The notes under the pieces: model-generated
Database searches by the model: none
The model's input: the letters and a program-made list of their open reading frames with translations, nothing else
Told to the model about the DNA's origin: nothing
Assembly (NCBI RefSeq): GCF_004014715.1
Contig: NZ_CP034835.1
Location: 3,596,001-3,660,000 of the forward strand
DNA from: Pseudoalteromonas sp. R3
Lineage (GTDB): Bacteria > Pseudomonadota > Gammaproteobacteria > Enterobacterales > Alteromonadaceae
Direction: 5' to 3'
DNA length: 64,000 bases
Made by a program: the position numbers and the translations under genes
Shown: positions 58,401-64,000 of the stretch, one piece after another
How the letters are laid out: every line of letters begins with the position of its first letter
Position numbering within the stretch: position 1 is the stretch's first letter

Positions 58401-61201
58401 ACATGGTGCCGGCGTATTTTGTCTCAGTACCCGCAATGCCGCTGACCAACAATGGCAAAGTGGATAAACAGGCGCTGCTCAGCCAGTTGCCACTTAACTC
58501 ACACACCGCGCAGGCCGCCCTCTCAACTTTGGAAGCAAGCCTCAGCGCAGCCGTACCGGAGCGAAACTTACAGGCCGAGATTTCGGCCGTCTGGTGTGAT
58601 GTGCTGGACGTGAGTCAAGTTGCGCCGGATGCACCCTTTTTCACGGTTGGGGGCGACTCTCTGCTGGCCAATGTACTGGCCACCAAACTGAGCGCCAGGT
58701 TCAATATCGACCTGCCGCTGACGGAGGTGTTTCAGTACAACACCATTAACGCTCAGTACGATTATTTATCGACCAAAGTCACCAGTCCGATTGCAGCGCC
58801 TATACGAGCACCAGAGCCGGTGCGCCCTGCAAAGCCGACAACCGCCAATCAGGCCATTGCTATGATAGGCTTGTCCTGTCATTACCCGAACTCCCCCGAC
58901 GCGCAGACATTCTGGCAAAACCTCATTGAAGGCAACAACCTGGTTCGCCACAGCCACAGAGCCGAGTCAGACGCGTCTATGATCTGGCTCGATACCTGGG
59001 TAGAGGGCCAGGATGCATTCGACCCCGGCTTTTTTAATCTCTCGGAAAAACAAGCCCGCACCATGAGCTATGCACAGCGCCAGCTGCTACTGCACGCCTG
59101 GAAAGCGGTGGAAGATGCTGGCTATCGCTGTGACCAAATGCCCAACACCGGCGTGTATATTTCCGCCTCTGGCGGCGACCTGACCGATCTTAACCTGTAT
59201 GACAAATTCAGCAACGGGGAGTTTGTCCTCAATGCCGAGGACTATGTTGCATCGACGCTGAATCAGCCCGGCACGCTGGCAACCAGTATTTCCTATCATC
59301 TCGGCCTGACCGGCCCGAGCCTGTTTGTGCACTCCAATTGCTCTTCATCCCTGAGCGCCCTGGCACTGGCCTGCTCGGCACTCAAAGCCGGTGACATTGA
59401 CTATGCCATTGTTGGCGCAGCCTGTTTATTCCCGCAGCGCAGCACAGGATACAAAATAGAAAAAGGCCTCAACTTTGCCCCCGATGCGCGCTGCAAAGTC
59501 TTTGATGCTCAAGCCGATGGCATGATAGGCGGCAATGGCGTCTCTGTGGTGGTGCTCAAACGGGCCGATGAGGCAACCCAGGATAGCGATCACATTTACA
59601 GCCTGATTAAGGCGGTGAAGGTGAACAACGATGGTAATAACAAGGCCGGTTTCTTTGCCCCGGGCACGGAAGGCCAGATGCAGGTGATCACCCGGGCACT
59701 GCAAAGCGCCGATGTTTCACCGGCAAGCATCAGTTATGTCGAAGCCCATGGCACCGGCACCGCACTGGGCGACCCCATTGAGTTTGCGGCACTGCAACAG
59801 GTTTATCAGCCGCATAGCGAAGCAAAACAATATTGTGGACTGGGCGCCGTAAAATCGAACCTGGGCCACACAGATACCCTGGCAGGGCTTACCGGACTGG
59901 TGAAAACCAGCTTGTCGCTGCACCACAAACTGCTGCCAGGCACCTTGCACTACAGTGAGCCGAATCCACATATGGACCTGGCTAACTCGCCGTTTTATGT
60001 CGTCGACAGCACGCGCTTGTGGGAAACCCCTTTGCTACCAAGACGAGCCGCGGTCAGCTCATTTGGAATTGGCGGCACCAATGCCCACGCCATTTTGGAA
60101 GAAGCACCGGTTGCGCAAACACAGAATACATTGAGCAGCCAGCCTTCCATCGTAGTGCTGTCGGCAGCCACACCAGAGGTACTGCAGCGTCAGGTCAGTG
60201 AGCTGTTGAACTGGCTTGAGCGTACCCTGTGCGATGATGCACTAAGAGTCAGCCTGGCCTACACCCTGCAAACCGGTCGCCAAGTGATGGCGCATCGCGC
60301 AGGCTTTGTGGTGTCTTCTCTGAACGAGCTTAAGACTCAGCTGACGAATTACCTGGCAAGGAGTGAACAAACACCTTTGAACCCAGTTCCCGCTGGTACA
60401 CCGGCCAGCTGGCTGGCACAGGGCAACTATCAGGCTATTCTGAGTCACTGGCTGGACAGCGGCTTTGAGGACTGGGACTTTATGTATCAGGATCAGGCAA
60501 TCAGCAAACTTAGCCTGCCGACTTATCCCTTTGATCTGAAGCCGTACACACTTGGCCTGAGTCAGACTCAAACAGAAGAGCTGGTCCCATGCACGCTGAG
60601 CGTGCCAAAGTGGCGCACCCAGCCTGTGATTACAGACAATGAGACAGCTGCGCCCGACAGCACGGCGTCACACTGTGTAGTGCTGTGCGACCTGCCGGAG
60701 TTGGAAGTCGCCGGAGCCATCACCCAAGTGCTTAGCTCAAGCCACTACGCACCGGAGCAGCAGGTCAGCGACTATGGAATTCAGCTGCTCGACATCATAC
60801 AGTCTCTCGCGAAAACCAGACAGCCGACCTTGCTACAGCTGGTGATAGGCAACACTCAGGCCGAGCCACTGGCTAACCTCAACAGTTGCCTGCACGGCCT
60901 GCTGAAAACCGCCAGCATTGAACACCCTATGCTGCGCACACAGCTGTTGCTGGTAGACCCGACACTGAGCTCAGATACGCTGCACACTCTGCTGAGAGAT
61001 AACCGCAATGCGCCCGACTCCGTCATTGCTTATCAGGGCACGGGCCGCACAGTACTGGACTACCAGCCAGTGAGCGATGTGAACCCGATCAGTGCGTGGC
61101 AGCCCGATGGCGTGTATCTGATCACCGGCGGGCTCGGGGGATTGGTCGTCACTTTATTGCCGAACTGGCCGCTTTGCCGTTTGCCACCACAGTGGTCGTG
61201 A
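49391..61201 (+). CDS. Megasynthase, third open segment: DH end-KR-MT-ACP-KS-KR-ACP-C-A-PCP-KS-KR start
   Basis: Nearly 4,000 residues without interruption. Domains: DH end to about 49560; KR1 50107-50820 (LVLGGAGGLG, SSMQSFSPAPGQSNYAAG; the Asn of the YxxxN motif is Cys); C-methyltransferase 51316-51840 (ILEIGAGTGGTT); ACP1 about 51980-52215 (GVDSIL); KS2 52343-53580 (DTACSSS, HGTGT, NIGH); KR2 54600-55160; ACP2 55387-55610 (GFDSIM); condensation domain 55681-56990 (HHLIIDG); adenylation domain 56998-58480 with code DFWNIGMVHK, predicted threonine; PCP 58570-58770 (GGDSLL); KS3 58852-60110 (HSNCSSS, HGTGT, NLGH); KR3 from 61102. No AT domain occurs in any module. The frame breaks inside KR3 at TTGG near 61144; one extra G gives GLGGLGRHF. 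Confidence 0.9.
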   Translation: MPFALEQAELLTPLPSGKTLIACATQTTHADASSQKFDVDICDEQSAVYVRLRGFSTRSMAHDTDATQLFSVLPGWQHLTALPPAETTQYRFDYQGPASLMPAWCSDSAEPADHLLWVAKDEYAEPLKLFTHLKALIEQGKGTEPLAITLLTFQTQQVYDETVDAHGAGLIGLLQSVAQEYPRWHVRIVDLSAECKEETSHWQQTTRLPAGFYAHRSDIWHTFSACEHTYLDSGQSAYRKNGVYLVLGGAGGLGQVWSEWMIRQHQAQVVWVGRRALNEDIEQAIARLGELGPAPQYIQADACDEAAMRAVMHTIEQDYGQLHGVVHSVLHLEDQILANMHDAQFLRAYQAKQASGETLLSVCKDRSLDFVLLFSSMQSFSPAPGQSNYAAGCQYLDSLARSASTELPIKVVNWGYWGGVGRVSDPYYQRKMRQVGIGSVDAQSGMAALAKFMSSTLTQVGVVKMTPERAQAALVRSSYSSECNYNVFQSEQAAPALTLDTQPADTEIFYALCQALISAGWQHPAERTDALSALPDYFELWWQETARYLSEAGLLQDDALTLPELPAEQTMLAQEDYALLNAALAALPEILSGQRKATDVLFPGGSLALVESVYRDNPVAMHANQALVTQLTRYLAGLGTQPIRILEIGAGTGGTTRTVLPELRTFTVTEYAYTDLSQAFFSHAKAQFQSDYPFVQMAYFDVSKPLAEQHIDLASYDVVIATNVLHATADMLTTLHNAKACLKRGGLLLINEVTQPSLFTQLTFGLLEGWWLSKDTTLRLPGSPLLSQPRWQQLLSSNGFELATSATDAQSPQQVLCAQSNGHLVQQRSKPAQQTTPISNHNTAMQQPEQTQTDSQPATDSATLSDFVAQTLAGIASQALSMTADELDPDDSFADYGVDSILAIQILDEINAHFNLSLPPTLLFDFPSIATLSKHIVAEHSDKAIALMHKTQPAMATAQQAAPVSVQPATDEVKPAHKTSHNNADKIAIVGMSCQFGDASNVDEFWEMLSNKRTSVRAQQRWDLSDLSPDAQNWCRYASLLGDIASFDAPFFSITPQEAEVMDPQQRLFLQEAYRALEDANMITRAAGSNTGVYLGCAQGDYASLAPQDAPAQLFWGNAGSVIPARVSYYLNLKGPALAIDTACSSSLVAMHSACQALKNGEIDAALAGGVATLCTPQFSQHAGKAGMLSADGTCYTFDDRANGFVPGEGVGVVVLKRLSDAERDGDHILGVILASATNQDGTTSGITAPSSVSQQQLHSRIYEQFDIAPDSLSLIEAHGTGTKLGDPIEFQALTRAFRTATQRSQFCALGSVKTNIGHCLTAAGVAGVIKTVLAMQHKTIPASLHYQQGNSHIDWQDTPFYVARETQPWSVPDGQPRRAGVSSFGFSGTNAHLILEEYQPTKTAVQAGSAQPVIIALSAKSPEVLRDKARKLAGWLAQAQLDDSALEALAYTLQSAREAMDCRMAFVAETLAQVQNQLNDFANQQAGTYKQGNSKQGKAILAALDKDDFNRWTQAGELNKLLALWVVGAELDWSAFYASQPTLLRLPTYPFASTPFWLSGAPKLTQVNPQPAPTTIAEDSLLHLIPQWQPLDVTSQASWSGKRQVIALAPHNEIPDAIVLQDTSGDTAQRIETLTIALIAHIKQLASTTEPLLIQLLVPANDPLLMALAGVLKTAALEHHLLSVQLIQSDTPAQSAAHLVQASQYTQHKVLRFIQGQCEIQTLTPQHSDVPALMPWKENGLYLITGGLGQLGQCFAKEILTQTRHAQVIITGRRTAPESLSELGDTSRIHYYQTDISTQTQCAELLNRIGAQHGALTGILHSAGVIEDQLIAIKTPQAVQRVLAPKVSGVMALDEASKALPLDFFICFSSIAACFGNPGQADYATANAFLDAYMSKRQQWGEQGQRHGLSLSVNWPLWAQGGMQMDAVKQSLLRSQGFTAMPDNIGLKAFYQLFAKPHTQQCFLYGNADKLMRWTNPAAKVDTQIPASHNTAALSDSALMDHLKAVVAQVSKLPVEELDSELDFRDMGFDSIMLMSVVQQLEADPQLNLDALPPALLFEVKTLNQLHAYLVKQQPNIATVQVTHQEPLSQQTLTGPLPLSKAQQGLWLLHKQNPTLCSYNIPLVFELASLDVARMQQALDSLCQRHPVLRLRIHETDGRPTQQIHPATIRIEQTSLAPTSKAALTDAIQQTIAVPFDLSGPLLRASAWQVASGAQSRHVMVIVLHHLIIDGVSATQLLSQLWQAYHEGAPAAAPDQGFFDYLDWEQQLLASPSADTLKHFWQQSLNPVQTPLALPGKRTAQVSPDEPNSARVTLSLPASTQQQLGQFLTRHKLSTSVFFLTVFQALLSRLTGRNELILGTPVMQRPKASMAQSLGLFVNQLPLPLTRNSSTNFVGQARANQTQLDAVISHSALPLSELLSAVNAPRIPGVHPLFQIGYACHNFIQADWVEDNQALLGALWQEFQQDAELDLSLEVTPLGGAHQLAFKFATRAYERHTVQTLADNYVRLLEDVLLSGDLPPDGQPQTPNVKPATLVDSFTLQAAQHPTQTAVSFAGTTLSYQALEQQANQLAHTLIAKGARPGSRVALLLRPSVEMIVAMLAVLKTGSAYVPVDLSSPEDRARFILADADPALVLTSDDLTLPVTHSQAYRLSDCLQSSTMAPVTAPGIALAPQALAYIIYTSGSTGQPKGVLVEHSNITALLNNTQPGFGFNAQDTWCLFHSFAFDFSVWEIWGALAHGGKLVIVDDACKKDSAAFARFIHDNQVSILNQTPSAFYPLMTHLLAHPTLTRSLRTVIFGGEALELSKLTPWFEAAQPLPKLVNMYGITETTVHVTEMEITRELVEQNPGKSIIGKPLPGYRLYLLDELQSPVATGQPGELYVGGCGVSRGYHQRAVLTAERFMPNPLAGQSEERLYRTGDLARLNGQGQYEYLGRCDDQVQIRGHRIELGEVQHALLTNPAIQDACVLAASKRHGDVLVAYLVTQMPLSDEAIRGELLKLVPEYMVPAYFVSVPAMPLTNNGKVDKQALLSQLPLNSHTAQAALSTLEASLSAAVPERNLQAEISAVWCDVLDVSQVAPDAPFFTVGGDSLLANVLATKLSARFNIDLPLTEVFQYNTINAQYDYLSTKVTSPIAAPIRAPEPVRPAKPTTANQAIAMIGLSCHYPNSPDAQTFWQNLIEGNNLVRHSHRAESDASMIWLDTWVEGQDAFDPGFFNLSEKQARTMSYAQRQLLLHAWKAVEDAGYRCDQMPNTGVYISASGGDLTDLNLYDKFSNGEFVLNAEDYVASTLNQPGTLATSISYHLGLTGPSLFVHSNCSSSLSALALACSALKAGDIDYAIVGAACLFPQRSTGYKIEKGLNFAPDARCKVFDAQADGMIGGNGVSVVVLKRADEATQDSDHIYSLIKAVKVNNDGNNKAGFFAPGTEGQMQVITRALQSADVSPASISYVEAHGTGTALGDPIEFAALQQVYQPHSEAKQYCGLGAVKSNLGHTDTLAGLTGLVKTSLSLHHKLLPGTLHYSEPNPHMDLANSPFYVVDSTRLWETPLLPRRAAVSSFGIGGTNAHAILEEAPVAQTQNTLSSQPSIVVLSAATPEVLQRQVSELLNWLERTLCDDALRVSLAYTLQTGRQVMAHRAGFVVSSLNELKTQLTNYLARSEQTPLNPVPAGTPASWLAQGNYQAILSHWLDSGFEDWDFMYQDQAISKLSLPTYPFDLKPYTLGLSQTQTEELVPCTLSVPKWRTQPVITDNETAAPDSTASHCVVLCDLPELEVAGAITQVLSSSHYAPEQQVSDYGIQLLDIIQSLAKTRQPTLLQLVIGNTQAEPLANLNSCLHGLLKTASIEHPMLRTQLLLVDPTLSSDTLHTLLRDNRNAPDSVIAYQGTGRTVLDYQPVSDVNPISAWQPDGVYLITGGLGGLVVTLLPNWPLCRLPPQWS

Positions 61202-64000
61202 CAGGTCGACGAGCCGCCGACGACACTCAGATACAGTCGCAGCTGCGCAACCTTAAGCAAGGTCAGGTGCAACTGGTTTATCGTCAGCTGGACGTGGCTC
61301 AAAAGATGAATACCTTGTTGCTGGTGCGCGACATAGTGCGCGAATTTGGCGCGCTCCACGGTGTGATCCATGCCGCTGGCATAGTGCAGGATACCTTGCT
61401 GTGCAACAAAACACCGACCTCCTTTGCGCAAGTGCTGGCGCCCAAGGTCACGGGCGTGGTGGCGCTGGATGAGGCCACCGCGGATCTGCCGCTGCGCTTC
61501 TTCGCCTGCTTTGCCGGGCTCAGTGGCGTACAGGGCGCGGCCTCTCAGGGCGACTATGCCACGGCCAATGCGTTTCTCGACAGCTATATGCAGCAGCGTC
61601 ATGCCCAGGTTGCCAGCGGTAAGCGCCATGGCCTGAGCGCCAGTATCGACTGGCCTTTCTGGCAAGACGGCGGTATGCAGCGCAATGCCCAGTTTGCCCA
61701 TACGGATGCGGCAATGCCCACCAACAGTGGCATAGACGCTTTTTACCGAGCACTGCGCCAGCCTCAGACGCTGGTGCAATATACCCCGGCCGACACAAAC
61801 CATGAGCAAGTCAGTGACTCCGCTACACCAGCGGCCCAGTTTAGCAGTGAAGCCGCGCTGGACGCTGCGCTGACAGAGCAGCTGAGCACTATGGTGGCGG
61901 CTTTACTCGGCGTGCAACCAGACACACTGGATGGAGATACCGACCTGGGCGAGTTTGGCGCGGATTCCATTGCCTTTATTACCTTTATCAATCAGCTCAA
62001 CAGCCGCTATCAGCTTGAGCTGTCACCCAGCGTGTTGTTTATGCACTCGACCCTGAACAGCCTCAGAACCCATATTATCGCCGAGTATGGCGATATGCTG
62101 ATCACTAGCAGCACAGTGACGCAAACAAGCTCAACGGATACAGCAGCAGAACAAGTCCCGGTGAATACCTCAAACGATGAAGCGATTGCCATTATTGGGA
62201 TCAGCGCCGCCTTCCCCGAAGCGAGTAACCTCGACGAATTCTGGCACAACCTGAGCACAGGCAAAGACTGTGTAACCCGCCACAGCTGGCCACAACCGCA
62301 AGACAGCGAGCTCAGCTGGCCCGGCGAAATTAACTGGCTGGGCCGCCTGCGACGCGACACCGAGTTCGACCCCTTATTCTTCAATATTGCCCCAGCAGAG
62401 TGTGAGCGCATTCAGTTGCAGGAAAGCCTGCTAATGATGCATGTCTGGCAGTGTATTGAAAATGCCGGATACGATCCAAAATCGCTGGCAGGCACCAGCA
62501 CCGGGTTATTTATTGGTTGTCAGTCTGGATATCACGAAGGGCTGATCACCTCCCCGGCATTTGCGCCAAACCGTATGAGCTACTTCCTCGACCTGCACGG
62601 CCCGAGCGAAGGGATAGATACCACCTGCTCATCATCGCTAGTGGCCGTACATAAGGCCATGGCAGCCATTCGCATGGGTGAGTGTGAGCAGGCCATTGTT
62701 GGCGGCGTCAATATCATAGACACCCCCACCGCCTCTATGGCCATGCAGGAGATAGGTGCGCTGTCGCCGGATGGACGATGCAAAACCTTTGCTGCCGATG
62801 CCGATGGCATAGTACGGGGCGAAGGCGTTGGCATGATCATGCTGAAAAAGCGCTCGGCAGCCGAGCGCGATCAGGACGCCATTTACGCCACATTGCTGGG
62901 CTCAGCGGTTAACCATGGCGGTAAATCACAAGGCTTTACCGTGCCCAATGCCCGGGCACAAACTCAGCTGCTGGATAAAGCCTGGCGCAACGCCAACATC
63001 GACCCGGCCACACTCAGCTACATCGAGTGTCATGGCACCGGCACCACACTCGGCGATCCGGTTGAACTGGATGCGCTCAAGGCAGCCTTTAATACACATC
63101 AGTGGCCAGCCCGCTGTGCGCTGGGTTCAGTGAAAAGCAACATAGGCCATACCGAGATTGCGGCGGGTATCGCCGGGCTTATCAAGGTTGTGCTGCAACT
63201 TAAGCATCAGACCCTGGTACCATCGCTCCATGTGCAGGCACTTAACCCCTATCTGGCACTCGAGGATACGCCGATCACGGTACAAACCCAAGCGCAGCCC
63301 TGGGAGCAGGGCGATACACCACGGCGGGCAGCCGTCAGTGCCTTTGGGATCAGTGGCGTGAATGCCCATGTGGTGCTCGAAGAGTATCAGCCGAACATCA
63401 CTGAGCAACACACAGCTTTGCCAGACTCGCCGGCGATGGTGGTGCTCTCGGCCACCAGCAAAGCGGCGCTGGGACAAAAAGTCACTGAGCTTGCCAATCA
63501 TGTTGCGACTTTGCCAGACACGCCGCAAATACTGGCACAACTGGCCGCGACCCTAGCACAGGGCCGCACCGCGCAGGCGTACAGACTCGGCTGGGTGGTG
63601 TCCTCACTGGACGAGCTGCGCACAGCCCTGAGCGAGGCCGTGCCTGATCAGGCTTCCAAGGTCAGCAATAACACCAGCGAGCAGCTAACAGCTGAGCAAT
63701 TGCTGACACTGCATCAAACTCAGGAATATGCCGCCATAATACGCTTGTGGCAATCCGGCAAAGTCGTGAGCTGGCAACCGCTTTACCCAACTTCTTTACC
63801 AAAACTGCACCTGCCTGGTACGTCTTTTATCAGCAAAAATGTGATTGAGGCTGAACAAACAAGTCCCTGGCTGCTGCTCGACAACCAATTTCACCCGGCT
63901 GCACTGACTCTGCCTAAGGACTGGCAGACGCTACTGACAACACAGCTGGCACACAGACATATTTTGCTGGTATCAGACACCCAGGCGCAGCTTGAAACAC
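61147..64000 (+). CDS. Megasynthase, fourth segment: KR3 rest-ACP-KS4, runs past window end
   Basis: Open from the break at 61145 to base 64000. KR3 continues VVVTGRRAADD, LHGVIHAAGIVQDT and FACFAGLSGVQG...GDYATANAF; where KR2 has FSS the sequence is FAG, so the catalytic serine seems missing although the tyrosine remains. ACP3 (about 61855-62100) has GADSIAF. KS4 (62185-63390) is complete, with TTCSSSLVAVHKAM, ECHGTGTTLGDP and SNIGHTEIAAG. The last 600 bases are inter-domain linker (LPKLHLPGT) and the start of a further domain. The gene continues beyond the window. Confidence 0.88.

Larger units (their letters stand above)
46999..64000 (+). other. Whole hybrid trans-AT PKS-NRPS megasynthase unit (incomplete at right)
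   Basis: Combined reading of the four segments: KS-DH-KR-MT-ACP / KS-KR-ACP / C-A(Thr)-PCP / KS-KR-ACP / KS... It starts with a KS and has no loading module, so the chain must arrive from another protein or the first KS accepts a free starter. Needed AT and ER activities are encoded just upstream. Three frame breaks, each one missing base, interrupt it. Confidence 0.85.

Noticed and set aside
61060..61809. A 249-residue open frame on the minus strand
   Set aside because: It lies wholly opposite KR3 and its linker, has no start signal and no family pattern; it exists because of the base composition of the PKS gene.
42597..64000. Assigning the cluster to a known compound
   Set aside because: Several trans-AT products of marine bacteria came to mind, but none that I know has this module order with threonine and a carbamoyltransferase; naming one would be a guess.

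Overview
The window looks like chromosomal DNA of a marine gammaproteobacterium, most likely Pseudoalteromonas or a close relative. This rests on the pdhR-aceE-aceF-lpd locus with a three-lipoyl-domain AceF and a PdhR box, on many exported proteins, and on the general style of the genes. I recognise no tRNA, rRNA, insertion sequence, phage or CRISPR array.

Layout. (1) 1-441: the end of a TIR-domain protein cut by the window edge. (2) 438-16507: an exopolysaccharide/capsule locus with glycosyltransferases, a pyruvyltransferase, an initiating sugar transferase, a WecG/TagA-type transferase, a Wzx-like flippase, a Wza-like export lipoprotein, a Wzz/GumC-like chain-length protein and a ligase/polymerase-like protein. 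Two exported proteins (a LruC-domain protein and a lipoprotein) and a sigma-54-dependent response regulator lie inside it. At least three good and three weaker -24/-12 promoters head its transcription units, so the locus looks like one regulon driven by that regulator, comparable in logic to syp of Vibrio fischeri. (3) 16441-23443: a NYN-domain protein, a purple acid phosphatase-like exoenzyme, a Tat-exported flavin oxidase, a small RiPP-like precursor with no visible modification enzyme, and an exported M20 hydrolase. (4) 23586-27935: an ERCC4-type nuclease, then two translationally coupled ATPases behind three 20-bp palindromic operator-like sites. (5) 28174-36839: a serine hydrolase and the pyruvate dehydrogenase locus. 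(6) 37416-42405: exported hydrolases and proteins of unknown function. (7) 42597-64000 and beyond: a trans-AT hybrid PKS-NRPS cluster with a free enoyl reductase, a free acyltransferase, a carbamoyltransferase and a giant megasynthase.

The megasynthase, read through three single-base frame breaks, has the order KS-DH-KR-MT-ACP / KS-KR-ACP / C-A-PCP / KS-KR-ACP / KS... and no AT domain in cis. The ten specificity residues of the A domain read DFWNIGMVHK (lysine taken from the conserved A10 motif), the threonine signature. With the carbamoyltransferase this suggests a carbamoylated, C-methylated, threonine-containing polyketide-peptide. I cannot name the compound.

Five genes or gene parts carry what looks like one missing base each (near 2991, 45235, 47310, 49334 and 61145). 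At four of the five, re-adding a base at a short C or G run restores a family motif exactly. I think base-calling error is likelier than gene decay, but raw reads are needed to decide.
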